Assembly (NCBI GenBank): GCA_000310025.1
Contig: FN649728.1
Coordinates: 942,309 to 1,006,308, forward strand
Length of the DNA: 64,000 nucleotides
Reading direction: 5' to 3'
DNA from: Ectocarpus siliculosus
Taxonomy: Eukaryota > Sar > Phaeophyceae > Ectocarpales > Ectocarpaceae
Numbering within the stretch: position 1 is the first letter of the stretch; every line of letters starts with the position of its first letter. The notes under the pieces are model-generated. The model saw only the letters and a program-made list of their open reading frames with translations. It was not told the origin of the DNA and searched no databases. The translations under genes and the position numbers were made by a program. This document shows, one piece after another, positions 44,555 through 55,047 of the stretch.

Positions 44555-45611
44555 GCTGCTGCTGCTGCGGTGGCTGCATCGACGCCTGTGGCCGCTGCTG
44601 CTGCTGCGGTCCGCCGTGACCCATGCCGACAATGGCTGGTCTCCTCTGCCCGCCGCCCCGGCCCATGCCGGCAGCGACGAGGGCGTGCCTCGTCTCCTCT
44701 CCTCTCTCTCCAGACCTCCGCTCGTACCTCTGCTCGTGCTCAGCCGTCCTCAACACCTCCTGCATTTGTGCACTCGACAACATGGGGTGAAAAAGGACAC
44801 GCTCTTTAATTTTCTCAAATTCTGGCAAAAAACCCCGAGCGATGTGCTTGCACATGGACACTTCAGCACGATTATCACCGTATGACACCAGTCTCATCCA
44901 AAGCGCCTTAGCTCTACCGAAGTAGTCCATCAAACTTTCTCCATTCCTCTGACACAGCACATTCCACTGATCATCAAGCGTCTGCCTTTCCTCGTTTTTA
45001 CTGCGTCGGTAGTAGTCCAAGAAAATTTTGTACCCTGCTTGCGGACTCTCCGCTGCGAGCAATTGCCCTTGAATAGATTGTGCCGTGATCTTCGACAGCA
45101 TGAAAATCCACACCTTCCTAGACTGCTTTACTCTCTCCTCACCAAACGAACGTTTCATCCAATCCACATTCACTTGAGCTGCAGCTACAGGAATCTCTGG
45201 GCCTCTCATTGCGTCAACCACTCCCTCGTTCTCCATCCACGCTTCAAACGCACTCGTGAAAATCCGCAACGCAACCTCCATCGATCGATTTTTGAGGAAA
45301 TCATCACTCCAAACAGGGACCTCGACTTTGTCCCGCTGTTTCAACTCTGTCTGGGCGCTAGACGTGCCTGAATGGGCACGATGCCCCTGGTCCTGGGAGT
45401 TTGCCGTGAAAGCATGCTTGAGAAGGTCGACCAGCTGACGCATCGAGTCCTGCTGATCTCCCCCCGCCGCCGCTCTCCCTCCCAGATTGTCTTGTTCTTC
45501 TGCATCGGCGGTGAACGAATAGTTGGTTCCTCCATCGCCGGTGCCTTCTCCCGGGGAAGGATCACCATGACCTTGTCCCCCCGGAGGCTGTCGTCCGTCT
45601 CCATCCGGCAT
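43329..45611 (-). CDS. copia gag (copy B)
   Basis: 760 codons from ATG at 45611. The N-terminal half has a UBN2/gag-like helical region (DDFLKNRSMEVALRIFTSAF, then ERQTLDDQWNVLCQRNGES). A Gln-rich stretch encoded by (CTG)n near 44521-44570 follows. A C-x2-H...H-x4-C motif (CQYHGPNSSHATADC) near residue 380 is the usual nucleic-acid-binding element of such gags. The remainder is Gly/Pro/Gln-rich. The last about 60 codons overlap protease-integrase in another frame. It forms the virus-like particle. Confidence 0.8.
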
Positions 45612-45658
45612 CTTGCGCGCGTAGACACAGCGGCCACTCTCTTGATCGAAACGCTAGC
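45612..45658 (-). other. remaining copia leader with possible primer-binding sequence
   Basis: About 47 bp between the gag ATG and the nested insertion. The + strand contains GATCGAAAC (45645-45653), the T-arm form found in initiator tRNA-Met, so the element RNA would be complementary to it. Many copia elements prime on initiator tRNA-Met. The match is too short for certainty. Confidence 0.3.
45652..45658. repeat. CGCTAGC direct repeat flanking the nested element, left
   Basis: CGCTAGC at 45652-45658 recurs at 48520-48526, directly outside TGTGGG...CAACA of the nested unit. It reads as a target duplication, though 7 bp is longer than the 5 bp of copy B. Confidence 0.6.
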
Positions 45659-47659
45659 TGTGGGAGATCAAGAACAACCTGCTGGGGGTCGCCCCTCCGA
45701 GCGGGGCACTCCGTTTGGGCTCGTGACGCGCCTTGCATCGCGCGACGACATCGAGTCTGATCTAACAATGTGGGTTTCGTGTTTAGTTTAGCTTTTTTTG
45801 CCTTTCTTTCTGGCAGCGCATTTTACTTTTGCACTGGTTTTTTCTTCTTTGTTTGTTGCTGTTTTTATGTACATCCAGAATCATGGGGGGGGGGATGTCA
45901 TGTGTGACCATGATTCTAGAGGGCATGAACAGCAATCGATTTGTTTTTGTTTCCCCATATGAACAGCTACCTTTGCAGGGGGGCTGTCTACATGTTTGTT
46001 AGTTGGCATTTTGATATTATTTCGCGGAGTGTTCTTGCATGAACTCTGGAAATGTAAGGGGTATGTTTCGGGATGTGACAGCGGGGGGCTGTCTATATGT
46101 TTGTTTAGTTTTCTATCCGTTTCGTGGACAGCAACGGCGGCACCGATTTGCGTGTGCGCACTGTTTAGTTTGGTGCTCAACGACTATACTGGAGCAAGGA
46201 GTTGGCAGGAGTGATTGTTAGGGCCTATGTGCTTTCCGAATACTCGTTTCTGTCGTCCAAGAAATTGTAACATTGTTTCGTTTGAGTTTTTGTGCCTACT
46301 CTTTGAAGCTGTTTTCCTCAGAATTGTCCGTCCCCATTCCGATGTTTTTCTGATGCAGCGCTGCCGCTTGTTTGGTATTTGTCTGAGAATGGTTCTGTGC
46401 TGTTGACGGTTTGAGATAATTTCCAGAGAAGGATGCATCGCCCAGCGGGGATGGAAACCAAGGGCAACGGCGGTTTAGTGACAGATGTATGCGGGTTTGT
46501 GGATCCGGAATTGTTTTTTTGGTTGGTTTTTGGTTTTGGCTTGTTTCGGCGTTCTTTCGGATTTGATTTTGCGATTGAAATTGCACCTGCAAGAATATTT
46601 GACGGCATGAAGGCTGCGTTGAAACTGTTCAGAAAGGATCATGATGATGGAATAGGGTTATTGGTTTGAATCCTTGCGGCCATGTCGCGAAGGCCGCTAC
46701 TATGGTTGTGCTTGTTGTTTTTGTTTTTTCCTTCTGCGTGTGGCATTTTTTTTAGGTAGAAGGCTCTATCTACGTTGTTGTTGTCCCCTGTGTGTTTGGC
46801 GCGCCTCTCCATGTACCATCGGCCAGGGGTAACCCCTCTATTTATATAAAATGCTATGTCTTCGATGCTGTTGTCAATTGTCATTGGGGGGGGAATTGGT
46901 GTGTCATGACAATTAACTACAGCAATGTTACGAAGAATGGAATGTTTCGTCTGTTTTCGATGTTCGATTTGCAGAGTTCGGGATTTGACAATGCAGGTTG
47001 CGATTTTGGGGCTGTTTCCAGTACCCAAATGTCACAAGATGCGTTTATCAAGTAGAGGGTTGATCCCTTCACGTCTGGTGTTCGGAGAAGGGGGGCCGCA
47101 GCCAGACATGCATGGGTAGGGTATGCAGGAAGAAAATAAAAGCTATTGTAGGAAACTGAACGAACGGAGGTTTGTTTGTGTTTGAGGAAAAATAATGAAA
47201 GAAGAAGGGGGGCCTATCTTTGTAGCACTCCATGACTCCAATGTACCTCGCGCTGTCAACCACGCAGGCAGGGCACGTAGCGATGTCACATGTTTCAAGG
47301 AGATTTTGTTTCTGAGGCAGGTTTGGTGTTGCTCCCATGTTGCTGAGGTATTCTGGTTTGTGAATTTCATCGTGTTTGTTGGACGATTGAAATTCAAGAT
47401 TGGCCGATAGAAAAATACTCGAAAGGGTTTTTTTGTATTAATGGTCTTCGTGTTGTTATGAGGATGAGGTATTATTGTGGAGTCGAGCATTTTTGTGCAA
47501 TCATGATTCTTGTGCTACGTGTGGATTTGAAGTCTCCTCGGAAAGTGATTTGTCCCGGACGGTGTTGGATGTGTTTGCATTTGTGTTCGTTTTCATTTGT
47601 TCCTGATATAACCCATTGCGGTTGTTTCCACGATTTGAGTTTTGGATGATTTGATATTG

Positions 47660-47905
47660 GGAATTTGAAATTCATGAGCGACCGATGGAAATTGTTGGTG
47701 GTGTTCCTGGTTTAATGGTTTGGAACCGATGGGAATTGCAATCAAGTGTTTCTGGTTTAATGGTTTTTAGTGAATGTTTTGATCTTTGGAGATTCTGGAT
47801 ACAATGGAGACCGATGGAGATTCTGGTAGTAGGTGTTTCTGGTTCGTTTGCGACCAATGGAAGTTCGAACTAGTCTCTCTGGTTTAATGGTTTATGGTTG
47901 TTGCA
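47660..47905 (+). repeat. short tandem blocks in the nested element 3' region
   Basis: Four or more variants of CCGATGG-(G/A)ATT... followed by TGTTTCTGGTTTAATGGTT lie within 250 bp. Single copies of both motifs occur in the 3' region of copies A (about 2465-2500) and B. Confidence 0.6.
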
Positions 47906-48033
47906 AGAGGATGGGAGGAGAAACGACTGTTGCACAATGACATTGATTTCTGGAGTTTTTGGGATGGGTTTCGTGTGATGCATAATATAAGCAAGTTCGG
48001 GTATAATCTTGACAATGCAGCGAGCAGGGGGGC

Positions 48034-48519
48034 TGTTGGATGTACTCACAGCATTGACAGATTATTGCAACCGAGGAATGTTCCTAGAAGATGGAGCGGG
48101 GGATTTTGGGGGTTCCGCAGTTGTAATAAATTGGGGGAATGGTGGTACCATCTTTGCCACATATTATTGTTTTCTGGGTATGCGTGTCAGCAACGGTGTT
48201 GGCCACGTGCCCTTGATTTATTCATCTTCCTTTTTCCCGGCTATCACGCCCTGGGCTATCACGCCCGTGCCCATACTACCTATCCACCATCTATCACGCT
48301 GCCAGGCTTTCACGCCTCTAGGCTATCACGCCATCACAACAGCTATCACAGCACCAGCGTCAACACATCAGAGCTATCACGCTCCGGAACATCATAGATG
48401 CGGCGGGTTACCACACCCGTGGGCAGTTTACTGTATTTTATCGTTGCCGGCAAACTCGCCGCGCGGTTCTTTTATTTTTGCCGTCTACAACTGCGCCGGG
48501 CGCACCAAGCCACCCAACA
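48034..48519 (+). repeat. diverged copia LTR of the nested element
   Basis: Starts TGTTGGATGTACTCACAGCA right after a purine-rich GCAGGGGGGC, ends CCCAACA; 486 bp. It resembles the 522-bp LTR at both ends and keeps a micro-hairpin array: 48239-48250, 48253-48266, 48304-48317, 48321-48332, 48371-48384 and 48404-48419. Confidence 0.75.
48239..48419 (+). repeat. micro-hairpin array in the diverged LTR
   Basis: Stems GGC/GCC, GGGC/GCCC, AGGC/GCCT, GAGC/GCTC and CGGGT/ACCCG enclose 6-nt loops TATCAC, TTTCAC or TACCAC. Primary sequence between hairpins differs from the 522-bp LTR, while stem pairing and the CAC loop end are kept. Confidence 0.7.
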
Positions 48520-48532
48520 CGCTAGCGTGTTG
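48515..48532. repeat. 18-bp perfect palindrome at a U5-U5 LTR junction
   Basis: CAACACGCTAGCGTGTTG is formed by the CAACA end of the nested LTR (to 48519), CGCTAGCG, and the inverted end of the copy B 5' LTR (from 48528). Confidence 0.85.
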
Positions 48533-49049
48533 AGTAGCTTTGTGCGTGGGTGCCTCGGCGCGGGGTCCCGTAGTGGGAAACAAAAGGTGCCAGCAGTTGG
48601 GTACTGCCAACGGTCAAAATGTAGAAACTATCCGCGGGCGTGAAAGCCCTTCTACGTGGTGGAGCGTGGAAGCTCGTGTATAATATAGTTGTGGCGTGGA
48701 AGCCGGGTGGCGTGGTGGCCCTGATGTAAAGGTATATGTAGGGACGTGGGAGTCCTGAAGGCGTGGAAGCCGGGTTGGCGTGATAGCCGGAGTATGGGCG
48801 TGGAAGCCGGGGTTGGCGTGAGAGCCGGAAAAAGGACTTGATTATACACAGAAAAAGGAAGTGAGGAACCACAAGCCACGCACACAAATTTCGTTGTAGA
48901 CACCCATACCCTCAAACCTGCAATATGTGATAAAGTTGGTACCACCAAATCTAATCCATAGCAACCATTGAACCCCCAAACTCCCCGCTCCATCTGCTCG
49001 GGAAATTCTTGCTCGCAATAATCTGTTGATGCTGTGAGTACATCCAACA
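48528..49049 (-). repeat. copia copy B 5' LTR
   Basis: 522 bp, no difference seen from 36847-37368. Its outer end is followed by TATCT at 49050-49054, completing the target duplication. Confidence 0.92.
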
Positions 49050-49054
49050 TATCT
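49050..49054. repeat. target site duplication TATCT of copia copy B, right
   Basis: Equals 36842-36846. Confidence 0.85.
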
Positions 49055-49107
49055 GCAAGAGTTACGTGTGTTTCGGGTCTCCCACACTTTCTACAGTTGT
49101 CCCAAAC

Positions 49108-49422
49108 GACCCATGGGCCACCCATGGGCACCCCGTTAGGCCCATGGGCAGTCCATGGGTCACCCATGGGTCACCCATTGGCGGCCAATGAGAGCCCTTC
49201 AACCGAACCAGTATACTCCAAAACAATAGATTATCTGCTTTGGAACAGGCATTATAGCGGCTAATAACCCTAACGCTCACCGTAACCCTAACTCCAAGCC
49301 CACACGATACGTGCTAGGTTGGCGCTGGTGGCTAAGTTCTAGTTGATATGCCGGTGTCGAAGTTCTAGGTTGAAGTGCCCATGTGCGGCCCATGGGTGAC
49401 CCATGGGTGTCCCATGGGCGGT
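49108..49422. repeat. two clusters of the palindrome CCCATGGG
   Basis: CCCATGGG or a one-base variant recurs about six times at 49108-49177 and about four times at 49378-49422, mostly joined by CA, TCA or TGA. ATTGGCGGCCAAT at about 49176-49188 is another inverted repeat. Degenerate CCCTAA units lie between the clusters (49266-49291). Confidence 0.7.
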
Positions 49423-50776
49423 TTAACAGATGTGGGAGATTGTACATTTCACATTAGCACCTCGAACCATGTGATTCCCGTGATGCTTCTCTGGGACGCC
49501 TGATTCTCTTCCCCCAGAGGATTGTTTCCGTTTTCGCTTCCCTCAGCCTCGCGTTGCTGCGCACGTCACCATTGCGTTCATGTGTTTGCATTCGACAGAC
49601 TGTGTACGGCCGGCGCCAGTAATGGCTACTACTGAAGAACCCACGTAATGGTGCAAATTTGCAGGTGGTTCGCTCAGGGCCCCTGCTTCCATTGCCTTAG
49701 AGGTTCAAACGAACAACCAAGAAGCGCATGGCCTGGTTACAGACGACATGGCTGAAGATGGAGGTACGCGACCTTCCGTCGAATATCGGGGGAACGGGGC
49801 GTGTGTGTCTGCCGTGAAATGATCTTGACCTACAATGCAAATTTTTCAAATGCCACCGCTGACTGAAGATATGCTTCGTCGTCGCCAGAAAAAGCAACCC
49901 ATACGACGTAGGCAGCAAACGCCGTCAATACGTGACTGGGAATTCAGTAGTCTATGTGTAGTGATCATCTCAGCCGCTCATATGGCGAGTGTGTGCATAC
50001 CTGTGCACTACTGTACTGTAGTGCGCTGCAGCCACAACGCGATTCCTTCTTACTCGACCCCTTCCATTCGTCGGGCGCTCCCCCTCCCTCGATAGCCCAG
50101 TGGAACACCGGCGACGAAAAAGAGAACCGCAGTTCCGACAACGACCAGGCAGGAGATTTCCTTCCTTCACATGGTACGTACAATATCAGGTGTGGAAAGC
50201 GTGGTGTAAATTTAGCAGAGCACGTGATATGTGGCCAATGGTAGAGAGAACAGTATATCAAGCGGTGTCCGCTTCAGCCTTTGGTCATATGTCACCCTTG
50301 ACGAAGATGGAACAGTCAAGCCATCGCTTCGGTCCTCTCCGGCCTCACCACACCGCTTCACTACTAAAGAGTACCAGAAGGAGAATTGTGTGCACGGCAA
50401 CGACCCTACATGGCCGACAGAGAGCATCCAAGACACGTTCGCTCATTCATCCCACAGCTGTCTCCAAAGGGCACATGAATCCCGCTAACTTGCGGAATCA
50501 CTCTGTACGCAAGACGATTCTGGGTTCATTCGTTTCCGCCTCCGTCGGCTATTTGAAGTACAGGCATCCCACGCTGGATGGACTAACTGTAGGTTGGACG
50601 CTGTGCTGCCAGAGACATAAAAAGGCGACTTGCAGGCTACGCCGCCACACCTCCGCGCTTTGTGCCGGTCTCTCCTCTCGAGCCCCCAGCGTACAGATTT
50701 GGCCGTTACTGCTCACGGCTGCAACGCCTGCTAGAACTCGCCCCCACGCGAAAATGTATTGTCCAAATTTGCAGAC
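49423..50776. other. stretch with no recognised gene
   Basis: No frame resembles a known protein. Earlier exons of the ankyrin-like gene may lie here but could not be placed. Confidence 0.4.
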
Positions 50777-51000
50777 GCTCTGACGATGCATATTCGTGAC
50801 GCAATAGACATGGGAAATTGGAGAGAAGTCCAAACTTTGCTGGCTGGGGCAAGCGAGACGGCCAGAAATGCTGTTCTCCGGGCACCATATGGTGGAGCAC
50901 GGACCGGCCTTCACGATGGAACCACTCCGCTCCTGCACGCAGCAAAATGCACCGGACCGGAGACGTTTGAGGAGCTCTTGCGGACCTCGCCTCCCCAGCA
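50777..51000 (+). CDS. ankyrin-like exon
   Basis: Open exon between a TTTGCAG acceptor and a CAG/GTGACA donor. The peptide IRDAIDMGNWREVQTLLAGA followed by DGTTPLLHAAKCTGPETFEELL has the TPLHxA-like turn and paired helices of ankyrin repeats. Neighbouring exons are not identified, so gene extent and role are unknown. Confidence 0.45.
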
Positions 51001-52679
51001 GGTGACATGTGAATAATTGTCAGGACACGAGGAATCTCTATGTGAGGTGGCAAGCAACGTGGCTACTAGAAGTGTGCAGCCTTCGTACAAGTATGATACC
51101 CAAGCGCACCTCCGTTTGGCCTGCGGCCTCTCTCCCCCTGGGGGCGACGCACTAAGGTACTTCATCTCGTGTTTGCCCTTTGAGTAATGACGTACTGTCG
51201 TGAGGAATCCTTGTTGGTACCCCAACTCTCTATTGTCTACCAGTCTCTTCTTTTCTCCACCTCTTGCGTGTGCGTGGATTTGTTCCCGCGGTCCACGTAC
51301 ACCTCCCCGACATCAAGGTCGTATCTGTCTACAGTAACCACCTGCAGTGGCGCACGCACCCGCCACCACCTTTCCAAGAACGTGTTTTTCCATAGACCGG
51401 GTATCGTTCTCTCCCACGATTGCATGTTGTAAGGACACAAGAAAAACAACGTGGACACGATGTGCATTCAACACGACGTTGGATTCGGTCGGCTAGGTAC
51501 CAACTACCGATTGCACCCTCGCGAATACCAATGCCAGCAAGGCCTACCACGAACAATACATGATCACAATCCGAGTCGCCGTGCTGCCATGGCGTGCGGG
51601 GACGGAGGGGACAAACCAAGTTGATGCGGACCCTACGGGACGCGCCAGCACCTAAGAAGAACTTATTTTTCCTGAGGCTTGCACCTTATATACTGCCCGA
51701 AACCGAGCAACTATTGTAGGATGTCTCACGTTGGCCCAATAATTCCTAGTAGGGTACGCGCTTGTGTATTATTCTGCGTCGATCCCGACAGGACAATGTT
51801 CTTACATAGCTTGTTTAGGGAATTCCGCCTTATACGGCAGTACACGACGGTCATGCATGTGTCATCGGTGATGTCACTGCTTATGTTCCCAACAGGGGAA
51901 CATGCATGTAGCCCCTGATCTTCGACGAAGACACGATTCCTGTATCACACCGTAACCCCTTGGTTCCGTGATCAACCTAGCGAAAGGCTAACGTAACCGT
52001 ACCGCAGTCAATGCCAAGGAGCACTTCTAACCTTTTTGATCCTCACGGGTGACGTTGGTTGTAGAACGATGTAGCTACAGCTCCATGGTAGCTCCTCGCT
52101 TGCTCTGTCGTGTTGGACTCAAGTAAACACACAAGCCTATCACGGTATCTTGGTCTCCACTGTACATTTTTTGGCTGCAGTTTCACGCAACAGTAACAAA
52201 GCTCTACCCTAGTGAAAACCCACCACACCCCATGCCCAGCCTAACAAATGAAAATGTTCCGGATGGCCGTGTCCTGCATCAAGTCGTCCACGTCCATGCT
52301 TTGGAAAGGGCCAGCTCGTCGTTCTGGCCGTGGGCGTATCTGCGTGGAGAAGCGCAGCGAAACGCGCCGGCAAAAGTCGCCCCGGTTACCAAACAGATAC
52401 CGGCATAGATCCGTACGGGAAAGAACGTGTACGCACAACAGCAACAGACAACAAGGACGACGAGGGCGACAGCACAAGGGAAGAAAAAATCTGAATATAA
52501 CGTATCTTGCTTTTATGGTCTTCTTCGGCGGAACCACCGCCCTCCATAATGTCGAAATCATGGAACCACGAAGGGGTTCCGTGGATGAGAACAGATGATC
52601 TGCGACAAAGGCTTGAAGAGAGCGCCCACTCGTGACAAGCCTTCCCAACCCTAACGAGGGAGCGTACAGCACGAATAAC
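51001..52679. other. stretch with no recognised gene
   Basis: Several open frames under 120 codons, none recognised. Those near 52248-52600 lie opposite or beside the Ala-rich exon downstream. Confidence 0.4.
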
Positions 52680-52740
52680 AGCAGACTACCATGCAGCTGA
52701 GCGCGGCTCAGCAGACTACCATGCAGCTGAGCGCGGCTTA
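52680..52740 (+). repeat. 29-bp tandem duplication carrying a splice acceptor
   Basis: CAGACTACCATGCAGCTGAG... occurs twice; the units end GCGGCTCAG and GCGGCTTAG. Either AG could serve as acceptor for the following exon. Confidence 0.55.
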
Positions 52741-53416
52741 GCTGGCCGCGGCCGCGTCGGCCCCTGCGGGGAAGGCAGTTAAAGAGTTGGTGTGCTTCGA
52801 CACGAGCTCGGCCATCGGGGCCCTCCCGACTCTGGCGCTGGCACGAGTCTGCACCAGCGAGGGCGCTTCTCTGGAAGGGAAGGACAAGATAGCTCTGTTC
52901 ACCATGATGCTGCCATTGGTGCTGGCGCTGGGGCAGGGCACGCAGGAGACGATGGAGGATTTCCTGGGCGGTGCGGAGACCCAGGAGCACGGTTCGACGG
53001 GCGCGATAGCGGCCAGGAAAGCGTTCGGAGTGCGGGCATTCATGGGAGAGGTGCTCGAGGTGTTGCGGGAGTTCGTCAAAGAGACGGGCACGTACGTGGT
53101 CCTGCCGGCTCTGCCATCGTCGGGCAAAGCTCCCGCTCGCGAGTCCGGGGCGGCCCCGTCGGCCCCGGCGACGGAAGCTCCCGTGGCAGCGGCTGCTGTT
53201 CCAGTGGCGGCGGCCGTTCCGACAGCGGCCCCAGCGGCAGCAGCAGCAGCTTCGGCGTCGGCGGACCCCGCTTCCGCGGTGACACCTACATCGGCGGGAG
53301 CGTCCAGCTCGGCGATCGCAACAGCCCAGCAGCAGCAGGCAGCCAACCACAAGGTCATGGTGTCGGCGGACGACGCATACACGGGTGTGGTGCAGGCGGA
53401 ATCAGGCCACGCGGAG
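52741..53416 (+). CDS. Ala-rich predicted exon, function unknown
   Basis: Open frame from the TTAG at 52737-52740 to a GCGGAG/GTGAGG donor at 53416/53417. The first 120 residues have mixed hydrophobic helices (DKIALFTMMLPLVLALGQG, RAFMGEVLEVLREFVKETG). The rest is Ala/Pro/Ser low complexity ending QAESGHAE. Codon composition is more GC-rich than the flanks. It could be a host exon or a gag-like part of the DIRS-like element downstream. Confidence 0.4.
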
Positions 53417-54192
53417 GTGAGGGATACAGTCCCCGTCGATGACTGTCTCGCGGTGTGCTCTCGTAAACAAATTTTTTTATTTTCGCCAAAATTTTCGTCG
53501 CTCACTCTATTCCCAAGATGATCTTGATCCTGTCGATGATTATCGTCTCGTTTGAGTAGTACGTATGCACTTTCGCGCATTGTTTGCGTAGTACTTCAAC
53601 ATGTCCGATCCTTCGCGCAAAAATTCCTTGGACGATCTTGACGATCGTCATACCTTTATCACCCACGGCCCTCGCCGAAATTGCAACGGTATTATTTGTC
53701 ATGCTCTTTGGATACCCCGCCACGCGAGCCAGTGATACGACGTAGGGAGGGTGTTCGTAATTTCAAAAGTACAAAGGAGATAACTGTCGGTGGTCTGGCA
53801 GTGGGGACTGCGGTGCAGGGCGTACGATATAAGTTGCCAAGAGCCGCGTATACGCGACGGGTGGTTCTTCGCAATTATTAATCGTTTACGCGTATCGCCT
53901 CGAGATGGGGCGTACCACCCATCAAGTATTTAATGTGTGCGTGCATCCCCCTGAACACGCTCTCAATGGATCGTGGCACCTCACGACGATCATACGTCGA
54001 CGTATCTTTCTCTCTATGTCATCTTTGAAATTATTACTTTGATATTGCGCCTTTCACATGCTGTCGACCGGAAATCATAGGCCTCGACGTTGCGAGATAG
54101 GTCCACGAACAGTCCGAACGCGGGTATGTTATTGCTGCCCCACGAAACGACCGATCAGTGAGAGCTTTGTAGCTGTTCTTTAACCTCTCGCC
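53417..54192. other. stretch with no recognised gene
   Basis: Several GACGAT/ATCGTC and TCTTGA(T/C)GAT repeats near 53520-53650, otherwise nothing recognised. Confidence 0.4.
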
Positions 54193-55025
54193 CGTACGCG
54201 GATGGGGAGATGCGTGCTCTTGAGCCATCAGTTCCCCTTTGTCTGCGATATCCACCGTCCCGACTGTTTGAGGCCATGTCCGGGGTTGTTCTCGATACGA
54301 TTACAAGGGTTGCCCTCGATACGGTTGGCTCGTGATAGATTTGGGGAGTCATTTCACGGGCCGTTATCGATACCATGTACCTCGGGATGAGTATTTCGAG
54401 CCATCCGTTTGTTTTCGATTTATGGCGTCCTCGATACAAACTCGGCTCCGCCCTCGATACGATGAGCTTTAGGGGTTGTTGTCGATACGCTTCGCTCGCC
54501 ATAGCTTTGGGGTGCCATTTCGCGGGCCGGCGTCGATACCATGCGCCTCGGGATGAGTGTTTCGAGCCATCCGTTTGTTTTCGATTCACGGAGTCCTCGA
54601 TACAAACTCGCTTCAGTCTTCGACACGATGATCTTGCGATTGCTTCTGACGCCATTTCGTGGAACGGTTTTCGATACGATGCGTTTTCGGGATGCGTGCT
54701 TTCGAGCCATCCGTCTACTTTGCTTTACGACGCCCTCGATGTAACCTTGGCTCGGTACGATGGGCCGGCGATGGCTTTGGACGCCATTTCGTGGGCCGAT
54801 TGCTTCTGACGCCATTACGTGGAACGGGTTTCGATACGATGCGTTTTCGGGATGCGTGCTTTCGAGCCATCCGTCTGCTTTGCTTTAACGACGCCCTCGA
54901 TGTAACCTTGGCTCGGTACGATGGACCGGCGATGGCTTTGGACGCCATTTCGTGGGCCGGCCTCGATACGATGTGCTTCGGGATGCGTGCTTTCGAGCCA
55001 TCCGTTCGTTAAGTTTCCATTTACG
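54193..55025 (+). repeat. irregular tandem repeat, about six units of 130-190 bp
   Basis: GGGATG(C/A)GTG(C/T)TTTCGAGCC followed by ATCCGT recurs near 54207, 54386, 54551, 54690, 54849 and 54980, with CCTCGATAC(G/A) and GACGCCATTTCGTGG blocks between. It leads into the gag-like frame of the DIRS-like element and may be its 5' repeat region. Confidence 0.7.
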
Positions 55026-55047
55026 ATGTAGCAGCGACCCGTTTGGC

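Larger units (their letters stand above)
45659..48519 (+). mobile_element. nested, degraded copia relative in the leader of copy B
   Basis: Opposite strand to its host. It opens with coding sequence PSERGTPFGLVTRLASRDD (about 45690-45750), matching the pre-RT linker of copies A and B at about 70%. The middle is not recognisable. About 47230-47340 matches the RNase H segment around TTQAEY/FLRQVW with frameshifts, 47380-47900 has repeated GACCGATGG...TTTCTGGTTTAATGG blocks like the copia 3' region, and a diverged LTR follows. The 5' end is truncated, so this is a decayed insertion of a sister family. Confidence 0.65.
36847..49049 (-). mobile_element. Ty1/copia retrotransposon copy B, complete length, nested insertion inside
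   Basis: The 12.2-kb unit is bounded by two 522-bp LTRs in the same minus orientation with no difference I could find, and by TATCT on both sides, so it is recent. Order on minus: 5' LTR (48528-49049), leader interrupted by a + strand relative (45659-48519), gag, protease-integrase in the -1 frame, an 800-bp gap, a proline-rich linker, in-frame TAG, RT-RNase H, 3' region, 3' LTR. Integrase before RT defines Ty1/copia. The leader insertion and an in-frame TGA in integrase make autonomy doubtful. Confidence 0.9.

Noticed and set aside
46433-46669. 78-codon ORF in the nested copia relative
   Set aside because: No match to RT, integrase or gag motifs; composition is Phe/Gly-rich and probably chance.
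52241-53350. 369-codon minus ORF
   Set aside because: Antisense to the Ala-rich exon; open because of high GC, Arg/Ser-rich, no domain seen.
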